A DNA stretch of 45,631 nt from DASYAE01 sp036501535 (GTDB taxonomy: Bacteria > Actinomycetota > Actinomycetes > Streptomycetales > Catenulisporaceae). The notes below the pieces were generated by a model. The model was not told the DNA's origin, did no database searches, and worked only from the letters and a program-made list of their open reading frames with translations. The position numbers and the translations under genes are program-made. Numbering within the stretch: position 1 is the first letter of the stretch; each line of letters opens with the position of its first letter. Shown here in pieces: positions 15,776 through 23,427 of this stretch. The stretch lies in assembly GCA_036501535.1 (NCBI GenBank), contig DASYAE010000012.1, positions 1 to 45,631 of the forward strand. Reading direction: 5' to 3'.

Positions 15776-17131
15776 TCAGGAAGCGTTCGAGTCCTTGCAC
15801 TTGCCGCTGTGTCCGCGCTCTGTCGCGCACGCCGTCGCGGAAGCCGAGGCGGACGCGGACCCGGAATTCTCCGGTCCCCCGACGAGGCTGGGCTGGATCC
15901 CCGGCGCCGAATCGGACGCGCTGCCCGAGCTCACCGGGACTGACGGCGCTGTCCCGCCGAGGTTCGGGAGCAGACCGCCGGTCGAGGGCGTGCCGCCGGT
16001 CGACGGCGCGCTGCCGTTCGAAGATGAGCCCTGACGCGGCGAGGCGCCCGAAACGTCGCCCGGCCCTGCCGCCGGCGCCGTCGCCGAGGCGGGCGGGCTC
16101 GAGCTCTGCGACGGTCCGATGCCGGACATCGCCGTGGGCCCGGCCACGTCCAGGGTCACCCACGCCGTCGCGGCGATCAGCACCGCCCCGCCGAGGACCA
16201 CCGCGGCCAGCGGCTTGCCGAGCGCGATCCGGCCGGCCCGGCGGCGGCCCGCCTCGGGCGGCGGCGCCGCCGGCTCGGTCGTCGCGGCAGGCGGCGCCGG
16301 CGGTTCGGACCCGGCCGAGTCCAGCGCGGTCTCGATGGCCCGCACGGAGGCCGGCCGCGCATAGGGATTCTTGTCCAGCAGCCGCATGCAGAGGCCCGAC
16401 AAGGGCGCTGGGATGAACTCGGGCAGGGGTAACGGCTGGGCCGTGACGTGCGCGTACAGGATGGAGAGCGATTCCTCGGCCGCGAAAGGCAGATGCCCTG
16501 ACAGCATCTGATAGAGCACCACGCCGAGCGCATAGAAGTCGGCCGGCGGGCTGGCCGGAGCACCCATCGCGCGCTCCGGGGAGATGTACGCGGCGGTGCC
16601 TGCCAATCCCAGTGAGCCTGAGGAGCTGGTGAGGGAGCGGTCGGCGCTGGCCGCGATACCGAAATCGACCACCTTGACGCCGTCCTCAGCCAACATGATG
16701 TTGGACGGCTTGACGTCCCTGTGCACGATACCGGCCCGGTGCGCCGCCTCGAGCGCCTGTGCGCACTGCATGGTGATGCGCAACGCCTCGTCGACGGACA
16801 GCCGCCGCTCGCGGTCCAGGCGGGTGGCCAGGCTCTCCCCCTCGACCAGCTCCATCACGATGAACGCGTCGTCGTCGGCTTCCAGGAAGTCGTAGACGCG
16901 GGCGATCCGCGGCTCGGTCATGGCGCCGATCGCGATGGCCTCGTGCCGCAGCCGCTGGTGCGCCTGGCTCGCATCGGGATCGGACGAGACGTTGTCCACG
17001 GCGAGCTTCACGGCGACCTGCCGGTCGAGGCGGGTGTCGCGGGCCTGCCACACGATGCCCATCGACCCGCTGCCGAGGCGCTGTTCGACCTCGTATCGCC
17101 CTGCCAGGGTCATGCCACGCGCGATATGCAC
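15776..17131 (-). CDS. Receptor-type Ser/Thr protein kinase
   Basis: 451-aa PknB-like membrane kinase. Gly-rich loop LGSGSMG (20-25), VAVK Lys 42, catalytic HRDVKPSN (137-144), DFG 156-158, APE-equivalent SPERA, and DFYALGVVLYQMLSG: all catalytic residues are present. After ~265 residues come a Pro/Ala linker, one membrane helix (AAVVLGGAVLIAATAWVTL, ~302-322) and an extracytoplasmic Ser/Gly/Pro-rich tail of ~120 residues with no PASTA repeats, ending in a Cys pair (CATERGHSGKC). The ATG at 17131 lies 5 residues ahead of the conserved GRYEVEQRLG region. First gene of a minus-strand group continuing into the LolA-like gene (190-bp gap) and ABC genes. The DNA resembles the second kinase at 25.2-26.7 kb in domain plan. 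Confidence 0.93.
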   Translation of the reverse strand: MHIARGMTLAGRYEVEQRLGSGSMGIVWQARDTRLDRQVAVKLAVDNVSSDPDASQAHQRLRHEAIAIGAMTEPRIARVYDFLEADDDAFIVMELVEGESLATRLDRERRLSVDEALRITMQCAQALEAAHRAGIVHRDVKPSNIMLAEDGVKVVDFGIAASADRSLTSSSGSLGLAGTAAYISPERAMGAPASPPADFYALGVVLYQMLSGHLPFAAEESLSILYAHVTAQPLPLPEFIPAPLSGLCMRLLDKNPYARPASVRAIETALDSAGSEPPAPPAATTEPAAPPPEAGRRRAGRIALGKPLAAVVLGGAVLIAATAWVTLDVAGPTAMSGIGPSQSSSPPASATAPAAGPGDVSGASPRQGSSSNGSAPSTGGTPSTGGLLPNLGGTAPSVPVSSGSASDSAPGIQPSLVGGPENSGSASASASATACATERGHSGKCKDSNAS

Positions 17132-17172
17132 TTGGTCATCTTCCTAGGATCCGACAGCTGAGGCAGCGTCAA

Positions 17173-18261
17173 ATGCCCGTCTCGATGCATATGCATGCCC
17201 CCAACCTGTCGGTAAGTCAAGCCGAAACGATTCGATATCAACATCGGCGTGACCGCCAGATGCGCAGACGGCCTCGTCCTGTGGGCTTACAACTGCACGT
17301 GCAGCGGCAAGGTCCGCCGGCGCCGGTCCGGCCGCCGGATCGGGCCGGGCAGGTCCGGGGCGGGGCGGGGCGGGACCGACACTACCTCAGGGCGCTGAAG
17401 GAGGGGCGCACCCGGGCGGTGGGGCTGGTCATTCCGCCGACGGTGCACCGGCTGACCTGTGTGCAGCAGGGCGTCGTCGCCGGCGTGCTCGACGCCGCCG
17501 CGAAGGCCGATCTGGACATCCTGCTTTATGCGGCCGGGCGTGACCGGGATCGCTCGCTCAGCCGCATGGTCGACGGCAGGCGCGTGGACGGCGTCATCCT
17601 GATGGACGTCCTTCTGGAGGATCCGCGGATCGCGAGGCTCGAACGGGCCCGAATGCTGTTCGTGACTATCGGCCGCACGGCGCATCCCGAGCGGACGGCG
17701 TGGGTCGATGTCGACTACGCCGCCCTGATGAACCACTGCGTCCGCCACCTGGCCGATCTCGGCCATCGGCACATGGCCCTGATCAATCATTCGGTGGAAC
17801 TGCTCGCCGCGGGCGACGGGCCGGGCCACCGGGCCCGGCAGGGATTCCGCGAGGCCATCGGTCGATGCAGCGTCGGCGCGGTCGAGTATTCCTGCGTCGA
17901 CGACGCCTCGGCCGGGGACGCGTGCATGACGGAGATCCTGCGCGCGCATCCCGAGGTGACAGCCGCGGTCACGATCGAGGAGGCCGCGCTGCTCGGCTTC
18001 CAGCGGGCGATACAGCGCGGCGGGCTGCGTATACCGAACGGCTTCTCGATAGTCGCGATCGGCGCGCGGCAGTGGGCCGAGGAGTTCCAGCCGCAGCTGA
18101 CCGCAGCCGACATCCCGGCCGGAGAGCTCGGAACCGCCGCGATGGAGCTGCTGGCCGCACGCATCGCGGACCCGGCGGCCCCGGCCCGCCACCTGCTGCT
18201 CGCGCCGAGGATCTCGCTGCGCGACAGCACCGGCCCCGCCCCGACGACGGCAGGGCGCTGA
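17173..18261 (+). CDS. LacI-like regulator, sensor domain intact but HTH apparently lost (possible pseudogene)
   Basis: From about 17389 this is a normal LacI sensor domain: RALKEGRTRAVGLVIPP (the usual junction after the hinge), GVVAGVLDAAAKADLDILLY, DGVILMDVLLEDPRI, RHLADLGHRHMALI, GFREAIGR, AAVTIEEAALLGFQRAI. The ~70 residues before it are Arg/Pro/Gln-rich and contain no HTH. In the +1 frame a weak trace reads INIGVTARCADG...YNCTCSGK, resembling the I-ADVARRAGV...Y-LSGK pattern of a LacI HTH, which suggests compensating frameshifts have destroyed it. The ATG at 17173 has no convincing ribosome site. Two dyads lie in its 5' region: ATGCATATGCAT (17185-17196) and near-palindromic CGAAACGATTCG (17223-17234). 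Either a pseudogene or a DNA-binding-free derivative. Confidence 0.6.
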   Translation: MPVSMHMHAPNLSVSQAETIRYQHRRDRQMRRRPRPVGLQLHVQRQGPPAPVRPPDRAGQVRGGAGRDRHYLRALKEGRTRAVGLVIPPTVHRLTCVQQGVVAGVLDAAAKADLDILLYAAGRDRDRSLSRMVDGRRVDGVILMDVLLEDPRIARLERARMLFVTIGRTAHPERTAWVDVDYAALMNHCVRHLADLGHRHMALINHSVELLAAGDGPGHRARQGFREAIGRCSVGAVEYSCVDDASAGDACMTEILRAHPEVTAAVTIEEAALLGFQRAIQRGGLRIPNGFSIVAIGARQWAEEFQPQLTAADIPAGELGTAAMELLAARIADPAAPARHLLLAPRISLRDSTGPAPTTAGR

Positions 18262-18300
18262 GCAGAGCGCGCGGAGCAGAAAACGCCGAGCAGAGCGCGC
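18260..18300. repeat. 13-bp direct repeat between two convergent regulator genes
   Basis: GAGCAGAGCGCGC occurs at 18260-18272 and 18288-18300 in the 60-bp gap between the LacI-like gene and the converging GntR gene. It may reflect slippage; no clear terminator hairpin is visible here. Confidence 0.45.
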
Positions 18301-18321
18301 TGAGCTGGCGGGCGGCCGCGA

Positions 18322-18708
18322 TCACCGCTCGTTCACGGCCGTGGCGCGGAAGGTGGTGTGGAAGAGGGCTTCGATGCCCGCCTCGGCCAGGCCGGCGGCG
18401 CGGGCCCTGGCCAGCCAGTCCTCGAGCTCCCGGCGCAGCGGCTCGTGCTCGCCCGGCGAGTCGGCGAGGGTCTTGGTGATGAACGTGCCGACCCCGGGCT
18501 TCGGGGCGACGAGCCCGTCGCGCTCGAGATCCCGATAGGCCTTGAGCACGGTGTTCGGGTTGACCGCGACCTTCGCCACGACCTGCTTGACCGTGGGCAG
18601 CCGATCGCCCTCGGACAGCACGCCCAGCAGCAGCGCCCGGCGCACCTGCTGGACGATCTGCAGGTACGGGGCGACACCGGAGCGGGGGTCCAAGTTGAAG
18701 TCAAGCAC
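18322..18708 (-). CDS. GntR-family regulator, YtrA subfamily
   Basis: 128-aa small GntR repressor. The GTG at 18708 gives VLDFNLDPRSGVAPYLQ, the usual start of this subfamily; a TTG at 18720 would add four residues. Winged helix: QVRRALLLGVLSEGDRLPTVKQVV, VNPNTVLKAYRDLERDGLV, GVGTFI. A short C-terminal helical dimerisation tail (ELEDWLARARAAGL) replaces the large sensor domain of other GntR groups. YtrA members usually repress an adjacent ABC transporter, but the flanking genes here are a LacI-like gene and a flavin oxidase. The start region contains a tandem GTGCTTGACTTC (18713-18724 and 18697-18708) with TTGACT, possibly a -35 element or operator. Confidence 0.9.
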   Translation of the reverse strand: MLDFNLDPRSGVAPYLQIVQQVRRALLLGVLSEGDRLPTVKQVVAKVAVNPNTVLKAYRDLERDGLVAPKPGVGTFITKTLADSPGEHEPLRRELEDWLARARAAGLAEAGIEALFHTTFRATAVNER

Positions 18709-18828
18709 AGTGGAAGTCAAGCACGGCGGAACTCAATCACTTCGGAAGCCGATCACCAATCGCCCGCCCTATTCATCTAGGCTAATAGCACATTACGGGA
18801 TCGGTGTGACGAGCTGTCAAGCGCCGGC

Positions 18829-20196
18829 CTACCTGGCCGCCGGGAATGCGCTGCCGATGAACAGGTTGCGGAACTTGCCGTCCGGGTCGTGACGCAGCAT
18901 CAGCTTTCGGAACTCCGCCGCCTTCTCGTATCCCGCCGCGACCCGGTCCGGCGGCGCGGTGAACAGCTTGCCCCAGTGCGGCCGGGCGCCCAGCGGCATC
19001 AGGTGCTCCTCGACCGCCGCGAGCACCGGGACTACCGCCGCCGTGTCCTTCACCCAGGTGAAGTGGAAGGCGACGCTGTCGCGGCCGTAGGCGGGGCTGA
19101 GCCACAGGTCGTCGCCGGCGATCGTGCGGATCTCCGAGATCTGCAGCACGGCCGCCAGATCGCGGCCCAGGCCGCGCAGCGCGGCGATCGCCGCGGCGGC
19201 CGCCTCGCGCGGGAGCAGGAACTCCGACTGCAGCTCCTCGCCGCTGCTCGGGGTGAACTGCGGGCGGAAGTGCGGCAGCCGCTCGTGCCACGGACCGGGC
19301 ACGCCGAGCTGTTCGGAGCAGAACCCGGCCGGCATGCCGGGGACCGGGTGCCGCGGCTCGGTCGCGCGGCGGGCGCCCAGCCAGTCCGGGTCTGGACCTG
19401 CGTCCCCACCCGCCGCCGGCGCCGCGGCGCCGTTCCCGGCGGGGTCGGCCGCGGCGGCGTCGCCTGCGGCGGCCCGCCTCACCTTCACCCAGGCCATCGC
19501 GCTGTCCGACGCCCAGCCGGTGAACACGCTGACGCTGTAGGCGGCGCCGAAGACCTCGTCGAAGCTCTCCGCGACCCGTTCCAGGCTCACGTCCTCGTAC
19601 ACGTACTGCGACACGTCGAACGACGGCAGCACGTCCAGCGTCACCTCGTCCACGACGCCCAGCGCGCCCAGGCCGACCACCACCCCGGCGAAGTCCCCGG
19701 CATCCCCGGCGCCGCGCCGCAGCTCGACCAGATCCCCGTCCGGCCCCACCATCCTCAGGCCCGCGACTGCCGTGGCCAGGCTTCCGAGCGCGTCGCCGGA
19801 GCCGTGCGTGCCGGTCGCCACCGCGCCGGCGACCGAGATGTGCGGCAGCGAGGCGAGGTTGGGCAGTGCGTAACCGGCCGCGTACAGGGCATCGGCCACC
19901 TCCGCGTAGCGCATGCCCGCCGACACGGTCGCCGTGCCGCGCTCCGCGTCGATCCGTACCTGCGGCGGCAGCCCGGCCACGCTGACCAGGTCGTAGTCGG
20001 TGTCCGCGATCCGATTGAAGGAGTGGGCGGTGCCGAGGGCGCGGATCCGGTCCGCGCCGGCCACGACCCGCCGCAGCTCGTCCAGCGAGGCCGGGCGGTG
20101 CAGCCGCCGCGCGCCGAAGACGATGTTGCCAGCCCAGTTGAGGTGTGCCGGCCCGGTTCCGGGCCCGGTGGTGGAGACCGGTTCTGCCTCGCCCAT
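18829..20196 (-). CDS. Alditol oxidase-like FAD-dependent oxidoreductase
   Basis: 455 aa, resembling Streptomyces AldO (xylitol/sorbitol oxidase) and the D-arabinono-lactone oxidase family. ALGTAHSFNRIADTD carries His 58, the expected covalent FAD attachment site; LPHISVAGAVATGTHGSGD is the second FAD-binding stretch; ATEPRHPVPGMP, GPWHERLPHFRPQFTPSSG and EIRTIAGDDLWLSPAYGRD match the AldO substrate domain; DPDGKFRNLFIG closes the protein. Oxidises polyols with release of hydrogen peroxide. An Ala/Gly/Asp-rich insertion of ~25 residues sits near residues 248-275, absent in AldO as I remember it. Cytoplasmic, no signal peptide. It stands alone on the minus strand. Confidence 0.85.
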   Translation of the reverse strand: MGEAEPVSTTGPGTGPAHLNWAGNIVFGARRLHRPASLDELRRVVAGADRIRALGTAHSFNRIADTDYDLVSVAGLPPQVRIDAERGTATVSAGMRYAEVADALYAAGYALPNLASLPHISVAGAVATGTHGSGDALGSLATAVAGLRMVGPDGDLVELRRGAGDAGDFAGVVVGLGALGVVDEVTLDVLPSFDVSQYVYEDVSLERVAESFDEVFGAAYSVSVFTGWASDSAMAWVKVRRAAAGDAAAADPAGNGAAAPAAGGDAGPDPDWLGARRATEPRHPVPGMPAGFCSEQLGVPGPWHERLPHFRPQFTPSSGEELQSEFLLPREAAAAAIAALRGLGRDLAAVLQISEIRTIAGDDLWLSPAYGRDSVAFHFTWVKDTAAVVPVLAAVEEHLMPLGARPHWGKLFTAPPDRVAAGYEKAAEFRKLMLRHDPDGKFRNLFIGSAFPAAR

Positions 20197-20344
20197 GTGC
20201 TGCTCCGTACATCGCGGTTCGACGGATCAAGTCGGTCAGCTGTCTCAGTGGGCTGCTTTCATCGGCTGCCGTGCGCCGGGTGCGCCCTGGATCTTACCCC
20301 GTGCGCGTCGGAGCCTGTCGACCCCCCGGGCCTGGTGACGCGGC

Positions 20345-20818
20345 TCACTCGGCCCGGCGCGAGTCGGTGGACAGCTCGCCGACGACCTGCCCGTGCAGCA
20401 CCTCTCCGGTCGGGCGGAAGCCGAGCCGGAGGTAGAACCGCTCCGGGCCGTGGTCGCCGGGCACCCACAGGACGGTCACCCGCGGTTGCCCGCGGCGGCG
20501 CGCCTCGACGCAGAACGACTCGACCGCAAACCGCCCGTACCCCCCGCCCTGCCGCTGCGCTGCGATGTTGAGCCGCCAGATCCCGCAGCGGAACGCCGGG
20601 ACCGGGTCCTGCGGGTTGAACCGGCCCATCACGAAGCCGACCGGCTCGCCGGCGTCGACGATCAGTCGCGGCCAGGCGGTCTCCCGGTTGGCGTAGGCCT
20701 GGGCCAGCGACCAGGCGACCGGGGCCACCAGGTCCTCCTGGTCCGGGCGCACGGTCAGCCGGCAGGCGGCGATCACGTTCTCCGCCGTGATCGCCTCAAG
20801 CCGCAATGATGATGTCAT
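20345..20818 (-). CDS. GNAT-family N-acetyltransferase
   Basis: 157-aa acyl-CoA-dependent acetyltransferase. LRLEAITAENVIAACRL starts the fold, WRLNIAAQRQGGGYGRFAVE contains the acetyl-CoA pyrophosphate loop (Q/R-x-x-G-x-G/A pattern), and FYLRLGFRPTGE is the conserved C-terminal motif B. The substrate cannot be told; sequence style resembles spermidine- or diamine-acetyltransferase-like members. ATG 20818 has no clear ribosome site. Single gene between the alditol-oxidase-like gene and the metallopeptidase-fusion gene on the same strand. Confidence 0.87.
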   Translation of the reverse strand: MTSSLRLEAITAENVIAACRLTVRPDQEDLVAPVAWSLAQAYANRETAWPRLIVDAGEPVGFVMGRFNPQDPVPAFRCGIWRLNIAAQRQGGGYGRFAVESFCVEARRRGQPRVTVLWVPGDHGPERFYLRLGFRPTGEVLHGQVVGELSTDSRRAE

Positions 20819-20884
20819 CCTCTGAACCTACCAAAAACGGGCCCGTCGGCGCATTGAATAAGGATCCTGTAATAACTTTCGGCC

Positions 20885-20922
20885 GCCCTCCGCACGCGCG
20901 CCGCAGCCGCCGCGCGGAGGGC
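20885..20922 (-). terminator. Hairpin downstream of the metallopeptidase-fusion gene
   Basis: GCCCTCCGC (20885-20893) pairs with GCGGAGGGC (20914-20922), with further GC-rich pairing inside. It begins 14 bp after the stop at 20936 (minus strand) and is followed on that strand by GGCCGAAAGTTATTAC, without a clear U-run. Probably an intrinsic or Rho-assisted terminator. Confidence 0.55.
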
Positions 20923-20935
20923 TTCCGCCACGGCG

Positions 20936-22654
20936 TCAGTGGCGCTGCGTGGGAAGTCCGCCGTAGGGCGCGGCCCGCGCCAGGTATTCGAGCCCGTACT
21001 TCATCGCCTCGCGCGGGGCCTCGTCCAGGTACTCGGCCCACGGCGAGTTGCGCGGTGACTGGCGCATCCGGGCATAACAGGCGAGTGCGTACCCGAACAT
21101 GCGCTGGTCCATGTACCCCAGGCGCCTGATCGACTTGCGGCTGTTCGCCTCGCTGATCCGGTACGCGGCATTTGCGTTGAAGACGCCGAAGCCGAAGAAC
21201 ACGGTCACCAGGTCGGTGAGCCGCTCGGCGTCCTCGCCGGCCGGGTCCACCCCTTTGTCACCGTTGAGCCGCACGTGGCCGAGCTCGTGGGCGATCGTGG
21301 CGGCGATCATCTGCGGGTCGCGCGCGATCTCCCGGTCGAGCTCGATCACGTATCCGGACTCCTCGTTGAGGAAGACGCCGGCTGCGAAGCTCTCCCGGTG
21401 CACCACGTACCGGTATGCCTCCGGGTCGAGCGCGGGCTCTCCGACGAACCGCAGCGCGACCCGGTCGGTGCTGGTGCCCATGGCCGGGCAGGCGAGCGCG
21501 AACAGCCGCCGGATGTCGTCGTCGGTGCCGGTGTAGCCGGCCGGGACGAAGTCCGGGGGCACCAGGGTGCGACGCTGCACCGGGTCGTAGCCGAACTGCG
21601 TGGTGAACCAGTACAGGGACTTCTCGATCCAGGCCTGGTCCTGCTCGGAGACCGGGCATCCGTCGGCACGGCGGTCCTGGTTGCGGTACGCGGACCTGCG
21701 CCGGGCGGCGGACGGCGGGTGCTTCTCAGCCGTCTGCTTCGGCTTCGCAGCCCCGGCCCCGGCCCGGCCGGGCCCGGCCCGGCCGGGCCCGGCTTTCGCG
21801 GCGGCCTGCTCGGCCTGCAGTTGCACGACCCAGTCGTGCGCGAAGATTCCGAGCGCGTACGCCACGGCCCAGAGCACGACCGCGCCTGCGCCCGCGCCCG
21901 CCACATAGATCCCCGCCTGTTGCAGGCCGGCGATGTAGCCGACGACTCCGAGCCCGACGACCAGCAGGCCGCCCCGGATCAGCCAGCGTGCCGGCGCTGC
22001 CGGCTTGCCGAACCAGCCCGGCGCGGAGATCCGCATGCAGCCGACTGCGGCGAGCAGCAGTCCCACCGCGCACAGGAACACCGCGGTCTGGTCCTGGCCG
22101 GGCGTGTTGCCGCTGGTCGCGGTCCCCAGCGCACTGGTGGCGGTCATGACCCGGCCCTGCCACAGCTCCACTTGAACGGTCGCGCCGGCCTTAGGCGCGT
22201 TGGCGTCCGTCTTGGATGCGGCTATCCCTCCGCTCACCGTGACGGTGTTCGCGTCGTGCGGCACAGCGAGTACCAACGAGTAGAACTCAGCCTCGCCGCG
22301 GTATCCCAATCGCACCTGCTTGACTACGGCGGTGCTGTTCATCAGGCAGGATGCGCCGGCCGGTGCGTCCGCCGGGCACTTGACGGCGTGGCGATACGCG
22401 GTAGCCGGCCCGATCGCGATCCACGACCAGACGAACAGGAAGCAGGCCGCAGCGAGCAGGAGCATGCCCACGCCGCAGAACCAGCGGGCGCCGCGCTCCT
22501 GCTTCACCTGATAGCTGTGCGGCTGCGGGCGCCGGGCCGGTCCCTGGGCCGCGCCGCTCCCCGACGTGCGCTTCGGGCGATCGCTTTGCTGTGCACGTTG
22601 CTGTGTGCGCTGTGTTTGCTCGCCGTGCCCTTCCGTAGCTGTACTTGTTGCCAC
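20936..22654 (-). CDS. Four-TM membrane protein fused to an HELGH metallopeptidase-like domain
   Basis: 572 aa. N-terminal ~50 residues are Gln/Thr/Arg-rich and cytoplasmic. TM1 (GVGMLLLAAACFLFVWSWIAIG) is followed by a ~100-residue outside domain with two Cys (VKCPADAPAGASCLM), then three helices (VFLCAVGLLLAAVGC; GLLVVGLGVVGYIAGL; AGAVVLWAVAYALGIFA). A Gly/Pro/Ala linker (AGPGRAGPGRAGAG) leads to a cytoplasmic domain with IAATIAHELGHVRLNGD (HELGH near residue 455) and, ~20 residues on, GEDAERLTDLVTVFFGFGVFNANAA, whose acidic residues could supply the third zinc ligand. The C-terminal domain resembles a family of uncharacterised bacterial Zn-peptidase-like proteins. The fusion to the sensor-like membrane half is unusual. 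Substrate and function unknown. Confidence 0.8.
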   Translation of the reverse strand: MATSTATEGHGEQTQRTQQRAQQSDRPKRTSGSGAAQGPARRPQPHSYQVKQERGARWFCGVGMLLLAAACFLFVWSWIAIGPATAYRHAVKCPADAPAGASCLMNSTAVVKQVRLGYRGEAEFYSLVLAVPHDANTVTVSGGIAASKTDANAPKAGATVQVELWQGRVMTATSALGTATSGNTPGQDQTAVFLCAVGLLLAAVGCMRISAPGWFGKPAAPARWLIRGGLLVVGLGVVGYIAGLQQAGIYVAGAGAGAVVLWAVAYALGIFAHDWVVQLQAEQAAAKAGPGRAGPGRAGAGAAKPKQTAEKHPPSAARRRSAYRNQDRRADGCPVSEQDQAWIEKSLYWFTTQFGYDPVQRRTLVPPDFVPAGYTGTDDDIRRLFALACPAMGTSTDRVALRFVGEPALDPEAYRYVVHRESFAAGVFLNEESGYVIELDREIARDPQMIAATIAHELGHVRLNGDKGVDPAGEDAERLTDLVTVFFGFGVFNANAAYRISEANSRKSIRRLGYMDQRMFGYALACYARMRQSPRNSPWAEYLDEAPREAMKYGLEYLARAAPYGGLPTQRH

Positions 22655-22888
22655 AGTCGCCTCCCCCAGGCACTTGCCACCCCATATTCGCAGACGAATT
22701 CACGTCCCGCTTGACGCAAGTGTCCATCCTGCTCGGCTGCTGTTCCAGTCCCTAACGCGGCAGCCCTTATCCTGCACACCCAGTAATGCATTGAGCACGG
22801 TGCGATATGCACCGGTATTCGAGTTACGGCCCACGAATTGCGGGTATACGGCTGCTTCGCGCTTTGCCTCGACCCGAGGAGATACTGC

Positions 22889-23239
22889 ATGGCCGGCCTG
22901 CTGGACGTGACGATCACGCGAATCGACGCCCGGACGCACCTCGCCCACGCCTGCGGCGAAACCGACATGGACTCTGCGAAGGAGCTGTACGACGCGCTGG
23001 AGCCGCTGCTGACCGAACGCGGCACCGTCACCCTCGACGCTTCGCGGCTCGAGTTCATCGACTCCTACGGTCTGAGCATGATGCTCAAGCTGGCGCTGCG
23101 GGCCCGTGGCCGGGGCGGGAGCTTCCGGCTGGAGAATCCGGCGCCACAGGTGCAGCGGGTCATGAACATGGCCGGTGTGACGGACCTCCTGAACGGATCG
23201 GAGGACGCTGAACAGGCGCCGGACGCGATGGTGAGATGA
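22889..23239 (+). CDS. STAS-domain anti-sigma factor antagonist
   Basis: 116 aa from ATG 22889, with GAGGAG 8 bp upstream. Single STAS domain: ITRIDARTHLAHACGETDMDSAKELY, LDASRLEFIDSYGLSMMLKLAL, FRLENPAPQVQRVMNMAG. The Asp-Ser of DSYG keeps the phosphorylatable Ser equivalent to SpoIIAA Ser58, though the next residue is Tyr rather than Ser/Thr. It stands at the head of a plus-strand signalling group, 188 bp before a MEDS-STAS gene and a MEDS-ATPase gene, which encode the likely kinase partner. Confidence 0.9.
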   Translation: MAGLLDVTITRIDARTHLAHACGETDMDSAKELYDALEPLLTERGTVTLDASRLEFIDSYGLSMMLKLALRARGRGGSFRLENPAPQVQRVMNMAGVTDLLNGSEDAEQAPDAMVR

Positions 23240-23427
23240 CCCGCCCGGTCGACGCCGCGCTCCGGCGATCCTCCGGGTGGGGGACTCATCGGTACGTGCT
23301 GGCGCGGCGATGGGCGTAGGGTCGCTGAACATACCCGGAATGGGCCGGGTGACAGTCGGTTGATCCCCTGACCAGGCCGCGCGGAGCAGAGCGGATGCGG
23401 CGGCGTTAATGGACGGCGTACAGACAC

